Source of the DNA: Pelagihabitans sp947500445
Lineage (GTDB): Bacteria > Bacteroidota > Bacteroidia > Flavobacteriales > Flavobacteriaceae
NCBI RefSeq assembly: GCF_050589625.1
Contig: NZ_JBNGOP010000022.1
Span: forward strand, 1-64,000
Reading direction: 5' to 3'
Length of the DNA: 64,000 nucleotides
The translations under genes and the position numbers were made by a program. The stretch's first letter is position 1, and the number at the start of each line of letters is the position of its first letter. This document shows, piece by piece, positions 52,175-61,203 of the stretch. The notes beneath the pieces are model-generated. The model saw nothing but the letters and a program-made list of their open reading frames with translations, was not told where the DNA came from and made no database searches.

Positions 52175-52251
52175 CATTTGTTCTAGTGTTTTATGATGAG
52201 GTGATGGGTTAAAGTCGCACTGCAACCCCGACTACCTTTGTTCAGCAACAT

Positions 52252-53676
52252 TTATAAGTGTTCTTTATCGTCCGCGGCCCGAAATCCGTTGTTCTGGGTA
52301 ACCTCTCGATACCAGATCGCCGAATTTTTTGGGGTGCGCTCCAATGTTTCATAGTCAACATAATGCATACCGAATCGTTTGGAATACCCCAATGCCCATT
52401 CAAAGTTATCCATAAAGGACCATACGAAATAAGCCCTTAGGTCTACTCCGTTGGCAATGGCCTCATGGCAGGCGGTCAAATATCCTTCTAAAAATTCCTG
52501 TCGTAAGGGATCGCGTATTTCGCCGTCTTCTATTCGATCGTCAAGTGCACAACCGTTCTCGGTGATATAAATGGGCGGGTTTCCATAACGATTTCGAATC
52601 CATTCCAATAGCTTTCGGCATCCCCAGGGGACGATGCCCCAATTCATACTGGTCATTTTCCATTTCGGGTCGGCGGTCAACTGCACGTACTGGTCCTCAA
52701 AAATACCTCCGTTTCCATATACCTCGTTTTGCACCTCACCATTTGGGTCTACATCGGAGGCGTAAAGGGTAGTATAGTGGTTGAGCCCGAAAAAATCGGA
52801 GGAGTCCTTTAGCAGGGCCTTATCCTCTTTGGAAAAGCGGGGCAAACGGTCCCCGACACGATCTTTCATGGTCTGCGGGTAATCCCCCAAATATATCGGG
52901 TCGGCAAACCACCCCAGAAAAAATTCCAAGGAGCGTTCGGCGGCGTCCTTATCGGCCCGTGATGTGGTCAGCGGTTCCCGCCAATCGCAATTGTTGGTAA
53001 TCCCGATCGTTCCTCCTTGCGTTTTCTGAAATTTTTGACGATAGCATTGTACGGCCTTTGCATGGGCCCTTAAAAGCTGGTGTGCCACCAAGTAGGGCTC
53101 GTTTTTAGATGTTCTTCCGGGGGCGAACACCCCTTCCCCATATCCTAAAATCGCCACCACCCAAGGTTCGTTCAAGGTAATCCAATGCGTTACACGGTCC
53201 CCAAAATGTTCAAAACAGATGCTGGCATATCGGGCGAAAAAATCAGCGATTTCCGGATTGAGCCATCCGTCTTTTTCCGTTTGGAGCGCCAGCGGAAGAT
53301 CCCAATGGTAAAGTGTCGCCCAAGGGGTTATTCCATTGGCGATAAGTTCATCGATCAGGTTGTTGTAAAAAGCGATTCCCTTTGCATTGATTTCGCCCCG
53401 ACCATCGGGTTGGATCCGGCTCCAAGAAATTGAAAACCGATAGGCCTTTACGCCCATGTCGGCCATGAGGGCAACATCTTCCCTATACCGATGATAGTGG
53501 TCACAACCAACATCGGCATGTTCATTGTTATGGGTTCTGCCAGGGGTATGGGCATGGGCGTCCCATATGCTCCAGGCACGACCATCGGTGGTAGCGGCTC
53601 CTTCTATTTGATAGCTTGAGGTAGCGGAGCCCCAGATAAAATTCGAAGGAAATGTCAATAGCTGTTTTTCAATCAT
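52252..53676 (-). CDS. GH1 beta-glycosidase (beta-glucosidase/beta-mannosidase type)
   Basis: A 474-residue cytoplasmic GH1 enzyme starting at ATG 53676 (FPSNFIWGSATSSYQIEGA), without a signal peptide. Acid/base E170 in TLNEPWV; nucleophile E373 in IYITENGCALDD; W.YETLERTPKNSAIWYREV at the C-terminus. Splits terminal beta-linked glucose, mannose or galactose from short oligosaccharides. Next to the GH26 mannanase and sulfatase, an oligomannan or glucomannan role is plausible. The frame is open further upstream, but those residues are unrelated to GH1. Confidence 0.9.
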   Translation of the reverse strand: MIEKQLLTFPSNFIWGSATSSYQIEGAATTDGRAWSIWDAHAHTPGRTHNNEHADVGCDHYHRYREDVALMADMGVKAYRFSISWSRIQPDGRGEINAKGIAFYNNLIDELIANGITPWATLYHWDLPLALQTEKDGWLNPEIADFFARYASICFEHFGDRVTHWITLNEPWVVAILGYGEGVFAPGRTSKNEPYLVAHQLLRAHAKAVQCYRQKFQKTQGGTIGITNNCDWREPLTTSRADKDAAERSLEFFLGWFADPIYLGDYPQTMKDRVGDRLPRFSKEDKALLKDSSDFFGLNHYTTLYASDVDPNGEVQNEVYGNGGIFEDQYVQLTADPKWKMTSMNWGIVPWGCRKLLEWIRNRYGNPPIYITENGCALDDRIEDGEIRDPLRQEFLEGYLTACHEAIANGVDLRAYFVWSFMDNFEWALGYSKRFGMHYVDYETLERTPKNSAIWYREVTQNNGFRAADDKEHL

Positions 53677-53837
53677 AAGGCGCAATTGATTACCGTAAGA
53701 TACGGATATAAAAATCTTTAAAATTTTAGAAAACCGCAACGCGGATACTGACAAATTCGAATACCAATTTGAAAGGATACGGATTTTTACGACGGAAAAA
53801 TATTCCTATCTTACCTGCGCAACGGAATACTACCAAT

Positions 53838-53866
53838 GGCTCATTTTAATGGGCAATTGGTGTAAT
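53838..53866. repeat. Solo end of the copy-C variant of the palindromic repeat
   Basis: GGCTCATTTTAATGGGCAATTGG continuing to TGTAAT closely matches the reverse complement of the left end of copy C (GGCTCATTTTAACGGGTAATTGGTAT). It abuts copy D, so two elements of different variants are nested or adjacent. Confidence 0.65.
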
Positions 53867-54026
53867 ACCATTTTAAATTTGAAATAGCACTAATAAATGG
53901 TTTCTTTTTCAGGTATTCTTCGTTAAAAAATAGAACCGTAGCTAAGGCTATGCTTCCATTTTTTGCCTTGAATACCCAAAAAATAATTCAATTTCTATAC
54001 CCACTATTTCAAAGTTAAAATGGTAT
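53865..54026. repeat. Palindromic interspersed repeat, copy D (162 bp)
   Basis: Terminal arms ATACCATTTTAAATTTGAAA (left) and TTTCAAAGTTAAAATGGTAT (right) pair with one or two mismatches. Inner arms GGTATTC / GAATACC also pair. The apical core GTAGCTAAGGCTATGC is at 53938-53953. It ends 25 bases before the ATG at 54052, so it sits in the 5' region of that gene. Confidence 0.85.
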
Positions 54027-54051
54027 AAAACTTCCAATCAAACTACTACCA

Positions 54052-55908
54052 ATGAAAATATGGAAAAGGCGCAAAACCCTAGCTTTTGTGTGCACGTTTC
54101 TATTTTGCCTTATGGCGTGTTCCGAAAAAGAACGGAACCCTAACTACTTGATCGATGGGAGCCTGAAAAAATGGCAACCGGTGACACTGACTTTTGACGG
54201 TCCCAAGGTCTCCGAAACCGATAGTGTCAATCCCTTTACGGAATACAGTTTGCTCACTATTTTCACTAATGGCGAAGATACTTTACGTGTACACGGCTAT
54301 TTTGCGGCTGATGGGGATGCGGCCAACTCCGGCGCTAGCTCGGGAAACAAATGGGAAACCAAATTTTCCCCTCCCAAAACTGGCTCATGGACTTTTGAAT
54401 CCTTTTTCCGCAAGGGAGCGGGTATCGGTATCGTTCCCGATACTGCTCTCGAGAAGGTCGATTTACTTTGGAAAACCAAAGGTTCTTTCGAAGTTGCTGA
54501 AACCGATACCACCGAAACGGGTTTTTATCGGACAGGAAAACTGGCCTATGTCGGTAAGCATTATTTGGAGCGATCGGAAAGCGGGGCGCCATTTTTAAAA
54601 AATGGGGTAGGCAGTCCGGAGAACTTTTTAGGCTATTGGGAGTTCGACGGTACGTTTGACCATGGCGGGGCGGATACGCCGACATTAATCGATGGATTAC
54701 ACCGATATGAACCGCATACCCGCGACTGGAAGTCGGGAGACCCGAGTTGGGGCAATGGAAAAGGAAAGGGTATTATTGGTGCACTGAACTACATGGCCTC
54801 CAATGAAATGAACAGTCTGTATTTTCTAACCATGAACGAACATGGTGATGGCGACGATGTATGGCCTTGGATTGAACCTGAAATACAGACGCGTTACGAT
54901 GTGAGCAAATTGCAACAATGGGAAATGGTATTTTCCCATATGGATCGCTTGGGAATAGCCATGAACCTGTTTACGCAAGAGACGGAAAACGATACCATTC
55001 TGGACAAAGGTGACTTGGGCGCCACCCGTAAATTATATTATAAGGAATTGGTAGCGCGGTTTGGGCACCATTTGGGCGTGGTCTGGAATTTAGGTGAAGA
55101 AACCAACCGAAATGCCGACCAACTAAAAAGTTATGCCGGTTATATTCGGCAACTAGACCCCTATCGTCATCCCATCGCCGTGCACAACCATGTTCGGGTA
55201 ACCGGAAAACGGATGGAGGGCAGACCGCTCGACCCGATAAAGGAGACGCTTACGCCAATGCTAGGATATGCCGATTTTGAGGTGCCTTCCCTCCAAATGT
55301 TCGACACTACCGAGGTACATCGTGAAGTCCGTAAATGGCGCGACCTTTCGGTAAAACACAAAAAGCCTTGGGTGGTATATTTGGATGAGATCGGACATTG
55401 GGATATCGGTGTCACTACGGACACTGCCGCAAATAACAACCATCAAATGGTCATGCGTTCCAGCCTCTGGGGAAGCCTTTTGAGCGGTGGTGCGGGAACC
55501 TCCTGGTATTTTGGGGGGCTGGATACGCCCAACAACGATATGGCGGCCGAAGACTTTCGAACACGGGAACAATGGTGGCAGATCAGCGGAAATGCCAAAA
55601 AGTTTTTTAACGATCATCTTCCCTTTTGGGAAATGCAGGGGCATGACGAGCTGTTGAGCAATCCGAAAGCCTTTTGTTTTGCCAAGAAAGACGAAATATA
55701 TGTGGTGTACCTCCCCAAAAACGAACGTACCGAACTGGAAATTGGTGATGGGGCCTTTACCATTGCTTTTTTTGACCCCTGGGCCGGAGGCAAGCTATAC
55801 GATATGCAGAACGGGGGGTGGGAAATTACCAAACCCAATAGCGTCACCTTGTCAGCGTTGAACGGGAAAAGCGACATGGATTGGGTTATTGTGATCAAAA
55901 GAAAGTAG
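54052..55908 (+). CDS. DUF5060 domain lipoprotein with glycoside hydrolase-like barrel
   Basis: A 618-residue lipoprotein (signal FVCTFLFCLMAC). Residues about 35-115 form a DUF5060 beta domain (KWQPVTLTFDGPKVSETDS..FFRKG); then a TIM-barrel-like region (about 170-540) with VVWNLGEETNRNADQLKSYAGYIRQLDPYRHPIAVHNH, where the Glu could be catalytic; and a C-terminal beta domain of the putative collagen-binding type (EIYVVYLPKNERTELEI..FFDPWAGGKLYD). DUF5060 proteins are common beside sulfatases in marine polysaccharide loci. No GH family can be assigned safely. Confidence 0.8.
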   Translation: MKIWKRRKTLAFVCTFLFCLMACSEKERNPNYLIDGSLKKWQPVTLTFDGPKVSETDSVNPFTEYSLLTIFTNGEDTLRVHGYFAADGDAANSGASSGNKWETKFSPPKTGSWTFESFFRKGAGIGIVPDTALEKVDLLWKTKGSFEVAETDTTETGFYRTGKLAYVGKHYLERSESGAPFLKNGVGSPENFLGYWEFDGTFDHGGADTPTLIDGLHRYEPHTRDWKSGDPSWGNGKGKGIIGALNYMASNEMNSLYFLTMNEHGDGDDVWPWIEPEIQTRYDVSKLQQWEMVFSHMDRLGIAMNLFTQETENDTILDKGDLGATRKLYYKELVARFGHHLGVVWNLGEETNRNADQLKSYAGYIRQLDPYRHPIAVHNHVRVTGKRMEGRPLDPIKETLTPMLGYADFEVPSLQMFDTTEVHREVRKWRDLSVKHKKPWVVYLDEIGHWDIGVTTDTAANNNHQMVMRSSLWGSLLSGGAGTSWYFGGLDTPNNDMAAEDFRTREQWWQISGNAKKFFNDHLPFWEMQGHDELLSNPKAFCFAKKDEIYVVYLPKNERTELEIGDGAFTIAFFDPWAGGKLYDMQNGGWEITKPNSVTLSALNGKSDMDWVIVIKRK

Positions 55909-56029
55909 CCTATTGCTCTTCGGTTTCAGATGCATTCCGAAATTATATTTTATCTCTAGGGATATCACCTATTACGGGAAAACAGAAACAGTATAAGAAG
56001 TATAGGGAAACCTTGTTAAACATTTTAAC

Positions 56030-57133
56030 ATGAAAAGAATTTTAGCCGTTATAATGTCCTTATGTCTATGGACGTCCTGCAAAACCGAGAAAGAAGCGTT
56101 ACCGATGGTTTTTCCAACGGACAGCTGGATCGAGAAAAGCCCGGAAAATTTGGGGATAGATGCCGTTAAAATGCAAGAAGCCCTAGATTATTTGGCCTCC
56201 GAATCCGGTGAGGACGGTCTGGATGAGGTGTTTATCGTCCGTAACGGGTATCTCATTTATAAAGGGGACAGTATTCATAAAAAGCATAACATTTATTCAT
56301 CTAGCAAATCATTTACCAGCACGGTGCTCGGTATTTTGTCGGATAAGAAGATCGTAGATGAAAATACGTATGCAAAAACTATTGATACCGCCCTTTCGGA
56401 ACAGTACCCCGAAGTACGATTGAAACACTTTTCCAGTATGACCTCAGGCTATAGCGGTAAAGGCGTTAGCCGATGGAACGAACCTAGCGAAGATTGGTCC
56501 TGGACGCCCTATGCCATTGATTCGGCATTGTTCGCCCCGGGTACCCGATATGCCTATTGGGACGAGGCGCAAATGATGTTCGGTCGCTTACTGACCTTAA
56601 GTGCAAACAAAAGTTTAAAGACCATTTTTGATGAACAGATCGGAAACGCTATCGGTATGGGAAGCTATGATTGGGGTACGGAAAACGATCCCGACATGCC
56701 GGAAAAAGTGTTGAACAATGGTTGCACGGGCGTTACCATAAACGCGGAGCAACTGGCCCGTTTTGGACATTTTTACCTGAACGAGGGCAATTGGAACGGA
56801 CAACAATTATTGTCAAAAGAATGGGTGAAAAAAGCGACCCAAAACCAGGTGTTCGCAAAAGAGGTGGCCGATACCGACCGAAAAAAAGTTGACGGTAGGG
56901 GCTGCTACGGCTATAACTGGTGGGTAAACGATAAAATGCCAACAGGGAAATGGCACATGCCCGACGCGCCCAAATCCCTGTATTACGCTAGTGGACTGCA
57001 CAATAATATGTGTTTTGTAATACCGGAATGGAACATGGTGTTCGTGAGAAGGGGAGAGGATGGCAATCCCGAAAAAGGAAAGCCATTTGTGTACAACGCG
57101 TTTTTTAAACGGATGGCATTGGCGGTGAAGTAA
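56030..57133 (+). CDS. Serine hydrolase (class C beta-lactamase-like), lipoprotein
   Basis: A 367-residue lipoprotein (MKRILAVIMSLCLWTSC). The SxxK serine and lysine are in NIYSSSKSFTSTVLGIL. Where the usual YxN is expected, the sequence reads YAYWDEAQMMFGRLL, a variant seen in some sugar-cluster serine hydrolases; a third HxG-type motif reads SGLHNNM. This points to an esterase or transesterase rather than a true beta-lactamase. Start of a run of four genes on the plus strand (serine hydrolase, dipeptidase, sulfatase, esterase). Confidence 0.83.
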   Translation: MKRILAVIMSLCLWTSCKTEKEALPMVFPTDSWIEKSPENLGIDAVKMQEALDYLASESGEDGLDEVFIVRNGYLIYKGDSIHKKHNIYSSSKSFTSTVLGILSDKKIVDENTYAKTIDTALSEQYPEVRLKHFSSMTSGYSGKGVSRWNEPSEDWSWTPYAIDSALFAPGTRYAYWDEAQMMFGRLLTLSANKSLKTIFDEQIGNAIGMGSYDWGTENDPDMPEKVLNNGCTGVTINAEQLARFGHFYLNEGNWNGQQLLSKEWVKKATQNQVFAKEVADTDRKKVDGRGCYGYNWWVNDKMPTGKWHMPDAPKSLYYASGLHNNMCFVIPEWNMVFVRRGEDGNPEKGKPFVYNAFFKRMALAVK

Positions 57134-57222
57134 CAACACCTACTTTTTTAGTACTTTCGGTACGCAATAATCATCTTGTAAACGAACCCAAGACGGGTTC
57201 TTAAGCATCAAACAAAAACGCC

Positions 57223-57945
57223 ATGACCAAACAACTGGGTTACCTCTTTGTTTTTTTACTGCTAGTTTCTTGTAAGGAAAAAACAGAAAACAAGGATGTG
57301 GTGGAGCACCCTTTGCCCATGGATACCATACAAGCGAAAAAAGAGCTAGAACAGAAAACCACCGAAACAAAAACCTTTCGGTCGTTCGAAAAACTGGCCG
57401 ATACTACTTTTGTGCGTTTGGCCGATTTTAGCGATGGTTTCTCCTATGATCTGCGTTATGCTACCGAGAACAATTTTTTAAAGGAAAAAGTGTATGATTG
57501 TGCCGAATGTTATACCAGGGTAAAAACGGCAAAGGCCTTATTGGCGGCCAATAAAGCCTTTCGGGAAAAAAAGGTGCGGATCCGTTTTTTCGATTGTTAC
57601 CGGCCCAATTCCGTACAGTACAAAATGTGGGCCATAGTACCCAACCCGCAATATGTGGCGAATCCTAAAAAAGGGTCGATCCATAACAAAGGAGGCGCTG
57701 TGGACATCACTTTGGAAACCTTGGACGGCAAGGTGCTCGATATGGGAACCGATTTTGATTTTTTTGGAAAGCGGGCCTATCATGATATGAAAGATTTGCC
57801 ACAGGAAATATTGGAGAACAGAAAGTTACTAAAAACAACGATGGAGGCCCATGGGTTTTGGTCTACCCGGACGGAATGGTGGCACTACAATTTGAACGGT
57901 GCCCACAAAAACGAGATTGCCAATTTTAAATGGGACTGTAAGTAA
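57223..57945 (+). CDS. M15D family D-alanyl-D-alanine dipeptidase (VanX/DdpX-like), lipoprotein
   Basis: A 240-residue lipoprotein (signal to FLLLVSC). Zinc ligands and catalytic residues of VanX-type enzymes are visible: SIHNKGGAVDITL (H-x6-D) and a downstream EWWHYNL (Glu and His). RIRFFDCYRPNSVQYKMW is the conserved substrate strand. These enzymes hydrolyse D-Ala-D-Ala; exported Bacteroidota members may recycle peptidoglycan dipeptides or give vancomycin-like protection only when in van clusters, which is not the case here. 8 bases separate it from the sulfatase gene. Confidence 0.87.
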   Translation: MTKQLGYLFVFLLLVSCKEKTENKDVVEHPLPMDTIQAKKELEQKTTETKTFRSFEKLADTTFVRLADFSDGFSYDLRYATENNFLKEKVYDCAECYTRVKTAKALLAANKAFREKKVRIRFFDCYRPNSVQYKMWAIVPNPQYVANPKKGSIHNKGGAVDITLETLDGKVLDMGTDFDFFGKRAYHDMKDLPQEILENRKLLKTTMEAHGFWSTRTEWWHYNLNGAHKNEIANFKWDCK

Positions 57946-57953
57946 TAATTACT

Positions 57954-59513
57954 ATGGAAAAGAACATGTACTACGAGGTAGCTTTAAAAAGAACTTTAAT
58001 AAAAAAAATCACCCGTATATCACCGATGGCTCTAGTGTTGTTGTTGGGCTTTAGCCTCCTTCTATCGTGTAAGGAGGACGTAAAGGCCCCTGAGAAAACA
58101 GCGTCTAAACCGAACGTATTGTTCATTGCCGTTGATGATCTTAACGATTGGATCGGCTGTTTGCAAGGGCATCCACAGATAAAGACGCCCAATATGGACC
58201 GTTTGGCGGCCATGGGTACCTTGTTCACCAATGCCCATACCCAATCCCCGATCTGTAATCCTTCCCGAACCAGTTTGTTGACAGGGTACCGCCCCTCTAC
58301 TACCGGCATTTACGGGCTTTCCCCTTGGATACGCCAAGTGCCCGATCTTAAGGACATGGTGACCCTACCGCAATATTTTTCTGCGAACGGCTATGCCACC
58401 TATGCCACGGGCAAAATATTTCATGGAGGATATGGCAAGGGAAAAGACCCTGTGGAGTTCGATAGTTTGGGACCTGCTTCCGGGGTAAAGACCGCTCCTC
58501 CAAAAAAGTTGGCCGGTGAAACGCCCGGTGGTAACAATCCATGGGTGGATTGGGGCGATTTTGGACTAAAGAAAGAGGATACCCAGGATTATGATATCGC
58601 CTCTTGGGCGGTAGATGTGTTAAAAAATACACCGGAGGAACCCTATTTCCTGGGAGTCGGTTTTTTTCTGCCCCACGTTCCCCTTTTCGCTCCCACGGAA
58701 CATTTTAAAAAGTATCCCAAAGATTCGGTGGTCATGCCGCCGATGTTGGCCAATGATCGGACCGATACGCCACGCTCGTCCTGGTACAATCATTGGGACG
58801 TTCCCGAACCGCGTTGGAAATGGTTCCAGGAAAAAAAGCAGGATACCCTTTTTGTTCAGGCTTACCTTGCTTCCATTTCGTTTGTCGACGATCAGGTGGG
58901 AAGGGTATTGGACGCTTTGGAGGCGAGCGGACAGCAGGATAATACGATCATTGTGTTATGGTCCGATCACGGATTTCATTTGGGCGAAAAAGAAATATCG
59001 GGAAAAAACACGCTATGGGAACGCGCTACCCGGGTTCCGCTTATTTTTGCGGGAAGAGGTATTGGCGTGGGCAAACGGTATGCCGAACCGGTAGAACTGT
59101 TGGATATCTATCCTACCCTTAACGAACTTTGCGGACTGCCCCCAAAAAAGGATTTGGAGGGACATAGTTTGGTGCCCCAATTGACCGATAGCGAAACTCC
59201 GCGCCCATGGCCGGCCATTACCACCAACAACTGGAACAACCATGCGGTGCGTACCACCAATTGGCGCTATATCCGCTATGCGGACGGCGAAGAGGAATTG
59301 TACGATATGAAGAACGATCCCAACGAATGGGAAAACCGTATCGATGACCAACAGCTCAAACCCTTGGTGGATAGTTTGGCCTCGTGGCTTCCCAAGGAAA
59401 ACCACCTTCCGTATACGGGAAACTACCAGCGGGTATTGGAGTATAAAAACGATTCCATTATCTGGCAGGGAAAGGCGATCGAAGCGTCCGATCCCATTCC
59501 CGGGTTGGAATAG
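57954..59513 (+). CDS. S1 family sulfatase (iduronate-2-sulfatase-like), lipoprotein
   Basis: A 519-residue sulfatase. The N-terminal basic stretch KRTLIKKITRISPMALV leads to ALVLLLGFSLLLSC, so it is a lipoprotein; an alternative ATG at 58026 would leave the hydrophobic core without basic residues. Metal-site FIAVDDLNDWIGCL; formylglycine motif CNPSR in SPICNPSRTSLLTG; LWSDHGFHLGEKEISGKNTLWERATRVPL; terminal YDMKNDPNEWENR. The VDDLNDW variant matches iduronate-2-sulfatase-like S1_7 members. Substrate probably a sulfated uronic-acid or hexose glycan. Confidence 0.9.
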   Translation: MEKNMYYEVALKRTLIKKITRISPMALVLLLGFSLLLSCKEDVKAPEKTASKPNVLFIAVDDLNDWIGCLQGHPQIKTPNMDRLAAMGTLFTNAHTQSPICNPSRTSLLTGYRPSTTGIYGLSPWIRQVPDLKDMVTLPQYFSANGYATYATGKIFHGGYGKGKDPVEFDSLGPASGVKTAPPKKLAGETPGGNNPWVDWGDFGLKKEDTQDYDIASWAVDVLKNTPEEPYFLGVGFFLPHVPLFAPTEHFKKYPKDSVVMPPMLANDRTDTPRSSWYNHWDVPEPRWKWFQEKKQDTLFVQAYLASISFVDDQVGRVLDALEASGQQDNTIIVLWSDHGFHLGEKEISGKNTLWERATRVPLIFAGRGIGVGKRYAEPVELLDIYPTLNELCGLPPKKDLEGHSLVPQLTDSETPRPWPAITTNNWNNHAVRTTNWRYIRYADGEEELYDMKNDPNEWENRIDDQQLKPLVDSLASWLPKENHLPYTGNYQRVLEYKNDSIIWQGKAIEASDPIPGLE

Positions 59514-59620
59514 TTTAAAGAAAAATCGAATATGAAATGAGCCATAACAACTCTTGATACCGACCGAAATGATTATTGGCGAATTACATCTGACCATTAA
59601 AAAACAATAAATGTAAACAG

Positions 59621-60541
59621 ATGAAAAAAACTGTCCTTTTAACCTTCTTTAGCGCAATGGCACTGTTCGGTAGTGCACAGGATACTATAATTCCGCTATG
59701 GCCCAAGGGGCTTATGCCCAACTATATTGCCTCCGATGAACGGGAAACGCAGGAGCGGGCGAACGGCATGTTGAAGCTCAGAAAGGTACAGGAACCAACC
59801 ATCGAGGTATACCTTCCCGCAAAAGGAAACGCAACGGGCGAGGGGCTATTGATATTTCCCGGGGGCGGTTATGGCATTTTGGCCTACGATTGGGAAGGGA
59901 CCGATATTGCAAAGTTTTTGAACGGAAAGGGGATTGCCGGTATTGTAGTCAAATACCGACTGCCTTCCGATCGTTCCCAAAAGGAAAAACACCATGTGCC
60001 GTTAATAGACGCGCAACGGGCGCTTCGGTCCGTCAGGAGCATGGCGGGCGAATTTAACTTGGATGCCGATAAGATCGGCATTATCGGTTTTTCGGCAGGG
60101 GGGCACCTTGCGGCTACGCTCGGGACACAATTTAATGAGAACGTGTATGCTCCGATCGATGCGATCGATACGGAAAGTGCACGTCCGGACTTTATGGCCT
60201 TGTGCTATCCCGTTATTGCGTTCGGGGAAACGGTGACCCATAAAGGTTCACAAAACAATTTGTTGGGAAAAGATGCGGCAGCAGATTTGATAAAGCGGTT
60301 TTCCGCTGAAAAACAGGTTACTACGGAAACCCCGCCTACCTTTTTGGTACACGCCCTGGACGATGTTGCGGTGCCGGTGGCGAACAGTCTGCTCTTTTTG
60401 GAAGCGTTAGAGGCCAAAGGATGCTCCGCGACCTTACACGTATATCCAAAAGGGGGACATGGATTTTCATTGGCGCGGGACGACCGTCATTTACGGGGAT
60501 GGACCGAGCGCATGGTCGAATGGATCAGCAGCCTAGAATGA
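59621..60541 (+). CDS. Exported alpha/beta-hydrolase (acetylxylan/feruloyl-esterase-like)
   Basis: A 306-residue exported alpha/beta-hydrolase with a signal peptide ending near GSAQD. Oxyanion-hole LLIFPGGGYGILAYDWEG; nucleophile elbow GFSAGGHL with the catalytic serine; acid/base region VHALDDVAVPVANS and PKGGHGFSLARD supply Asp and His. The family removes acyl groups from polysaccharides in Bacteroidota. Ends the accessory carbohydrate region. Confidence 0.87.
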   Translation: MKKTVLLTFFSAMALFGSAQDTIIPLWPKGLMPNYIASDERETQERANGMLKLRKVQEPTIEVYLPAKGNATGEGLLIFPGGGYGILAYDWEGTDIAKFLNGKGIAGIVVKYRLPSDRSQKEKHHVPLIDAQRALRSVRSMAGEFNLDADKIGIIGFSAGGHLAATLGTQFNENVYAPIDAIDTESARPDFMALCYPVIAFGETVTHKGSQNNLLGKDAAADLIKRFSAEKQVTTETPPTFLVHALDDVAVPVANSLLFLEALEAKGCSATLHVYPKGGHGFSLARDDRHLRGWTERMVEWISSLE

Positions 60542-60627
60542 TATTTGCCGGTTCAGGGCCCCATTTGCCGTTTTAACGTCTTACATTCCATTTGGGAATT
60601 GCTTTTTTGTACTTTCGGTACACGGTT

Positions 60628-61203
60628 ATGGAAGCACTACGCACATTTTTAAATCATTCCGAAGGGCTGTCAAAAAATGATATGGTTTTTTTGATCGATC
60701 ATTTGGAGGAACGGCGCATTAAAAAGGGAACCGTACTCTTTGAGCAAGGGGCAGTGGTCACCACTATTTTTTTTGTAAGTACCGGAATACTCCACCATTT
60801 TAACTATACGGAAAAAGGAGAGAAAAAAACCATCGACCTGCACGATGCGCCTTGCTTTTGTACGGACCTCGAAAGTTTTACCGAAGGAAAATTGTCTAAG
60901 GATAGTTGTGTGGCCCTAACGGATGCTACCATTTACGTTTTGACGAAGGAGAAATACGATGCTTTGGTAAATACCAATGTAAAATGGAGCAATTTTGTAA
61001 AACGGGTCATCGAAAAAACCTTGGTCAACATTCTTGAGCAATTGAAAACCATCGCGAATAAAACGATCGAGGAACGATATTTAGAGCTGGTGAAAACCAA
61101 ACCGGATATCGTACAAAACACTTCCGTTGGAATATTAGCTTCCTATTTGGGCACGTCAAGGGAAACCTTGCACCGTATTCGAAAGAAACATCTTTTTGCT
61201 TAA
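60628..61203 (+). CDS. Crp/Fnr family transcriptional regulator
   Basis: A 191-residue regulator starting at ATG 60628 (MEALRTFLNHSEGLS); the upstream frame has no family match. N-terminal cyclic-nucleotide-binding-like beta-roll (RRIKKGTVLFEQGAVVTTIFFVSTGILHHF) and C-terminal winged HTH (VGILASYLGTSRETLHRIRKKHLF). No cysteine cluster, so it is not an FNR oxygen sensor. Ligand unknown. A TACTTTCG box at 60610-60617, only 10 bases before the ATG, is the same as one upstream of the dipeptidase gene. Confidence 0.88.
   Translation: MEALRTFLNHSEGLSKNDMVFLIDHLEERRIKKGTVLFEQGAVVTTIFFVSTGILHHFNYTEKGEKKTIDLHDAPCFCTDLESFTEGKLSKDSCVALTDATIYVLTKEKYDALVNTNVKWSNFVKRVIEKTLVNILEQLKTIANKTIEERYLELVKTKPDIVQNTSVGILASYLGTSRETLHRIRKKHLFA

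Larger units (their letters stand above)
53677..54051. other. Divergent promoter region of GH1 and DUF5060 genes, filled by repeats
   Basis: The 375-base gap contains a solo repeat end (53838-53866) and full copy D (53865-54026), so almost nothing remains for ordinary promoter sequence ahead of the DUF5060 gene. No small gene is seen. Confidence 0.55.

Noticed and set aside
57223..57945. VanX-like gene as part of a vancomycin-resistance cluster
   Set aside because: No vanA/vanH-type ligase or dehydrogenase genes are nearby, and the protein is a lone lipoprotein.
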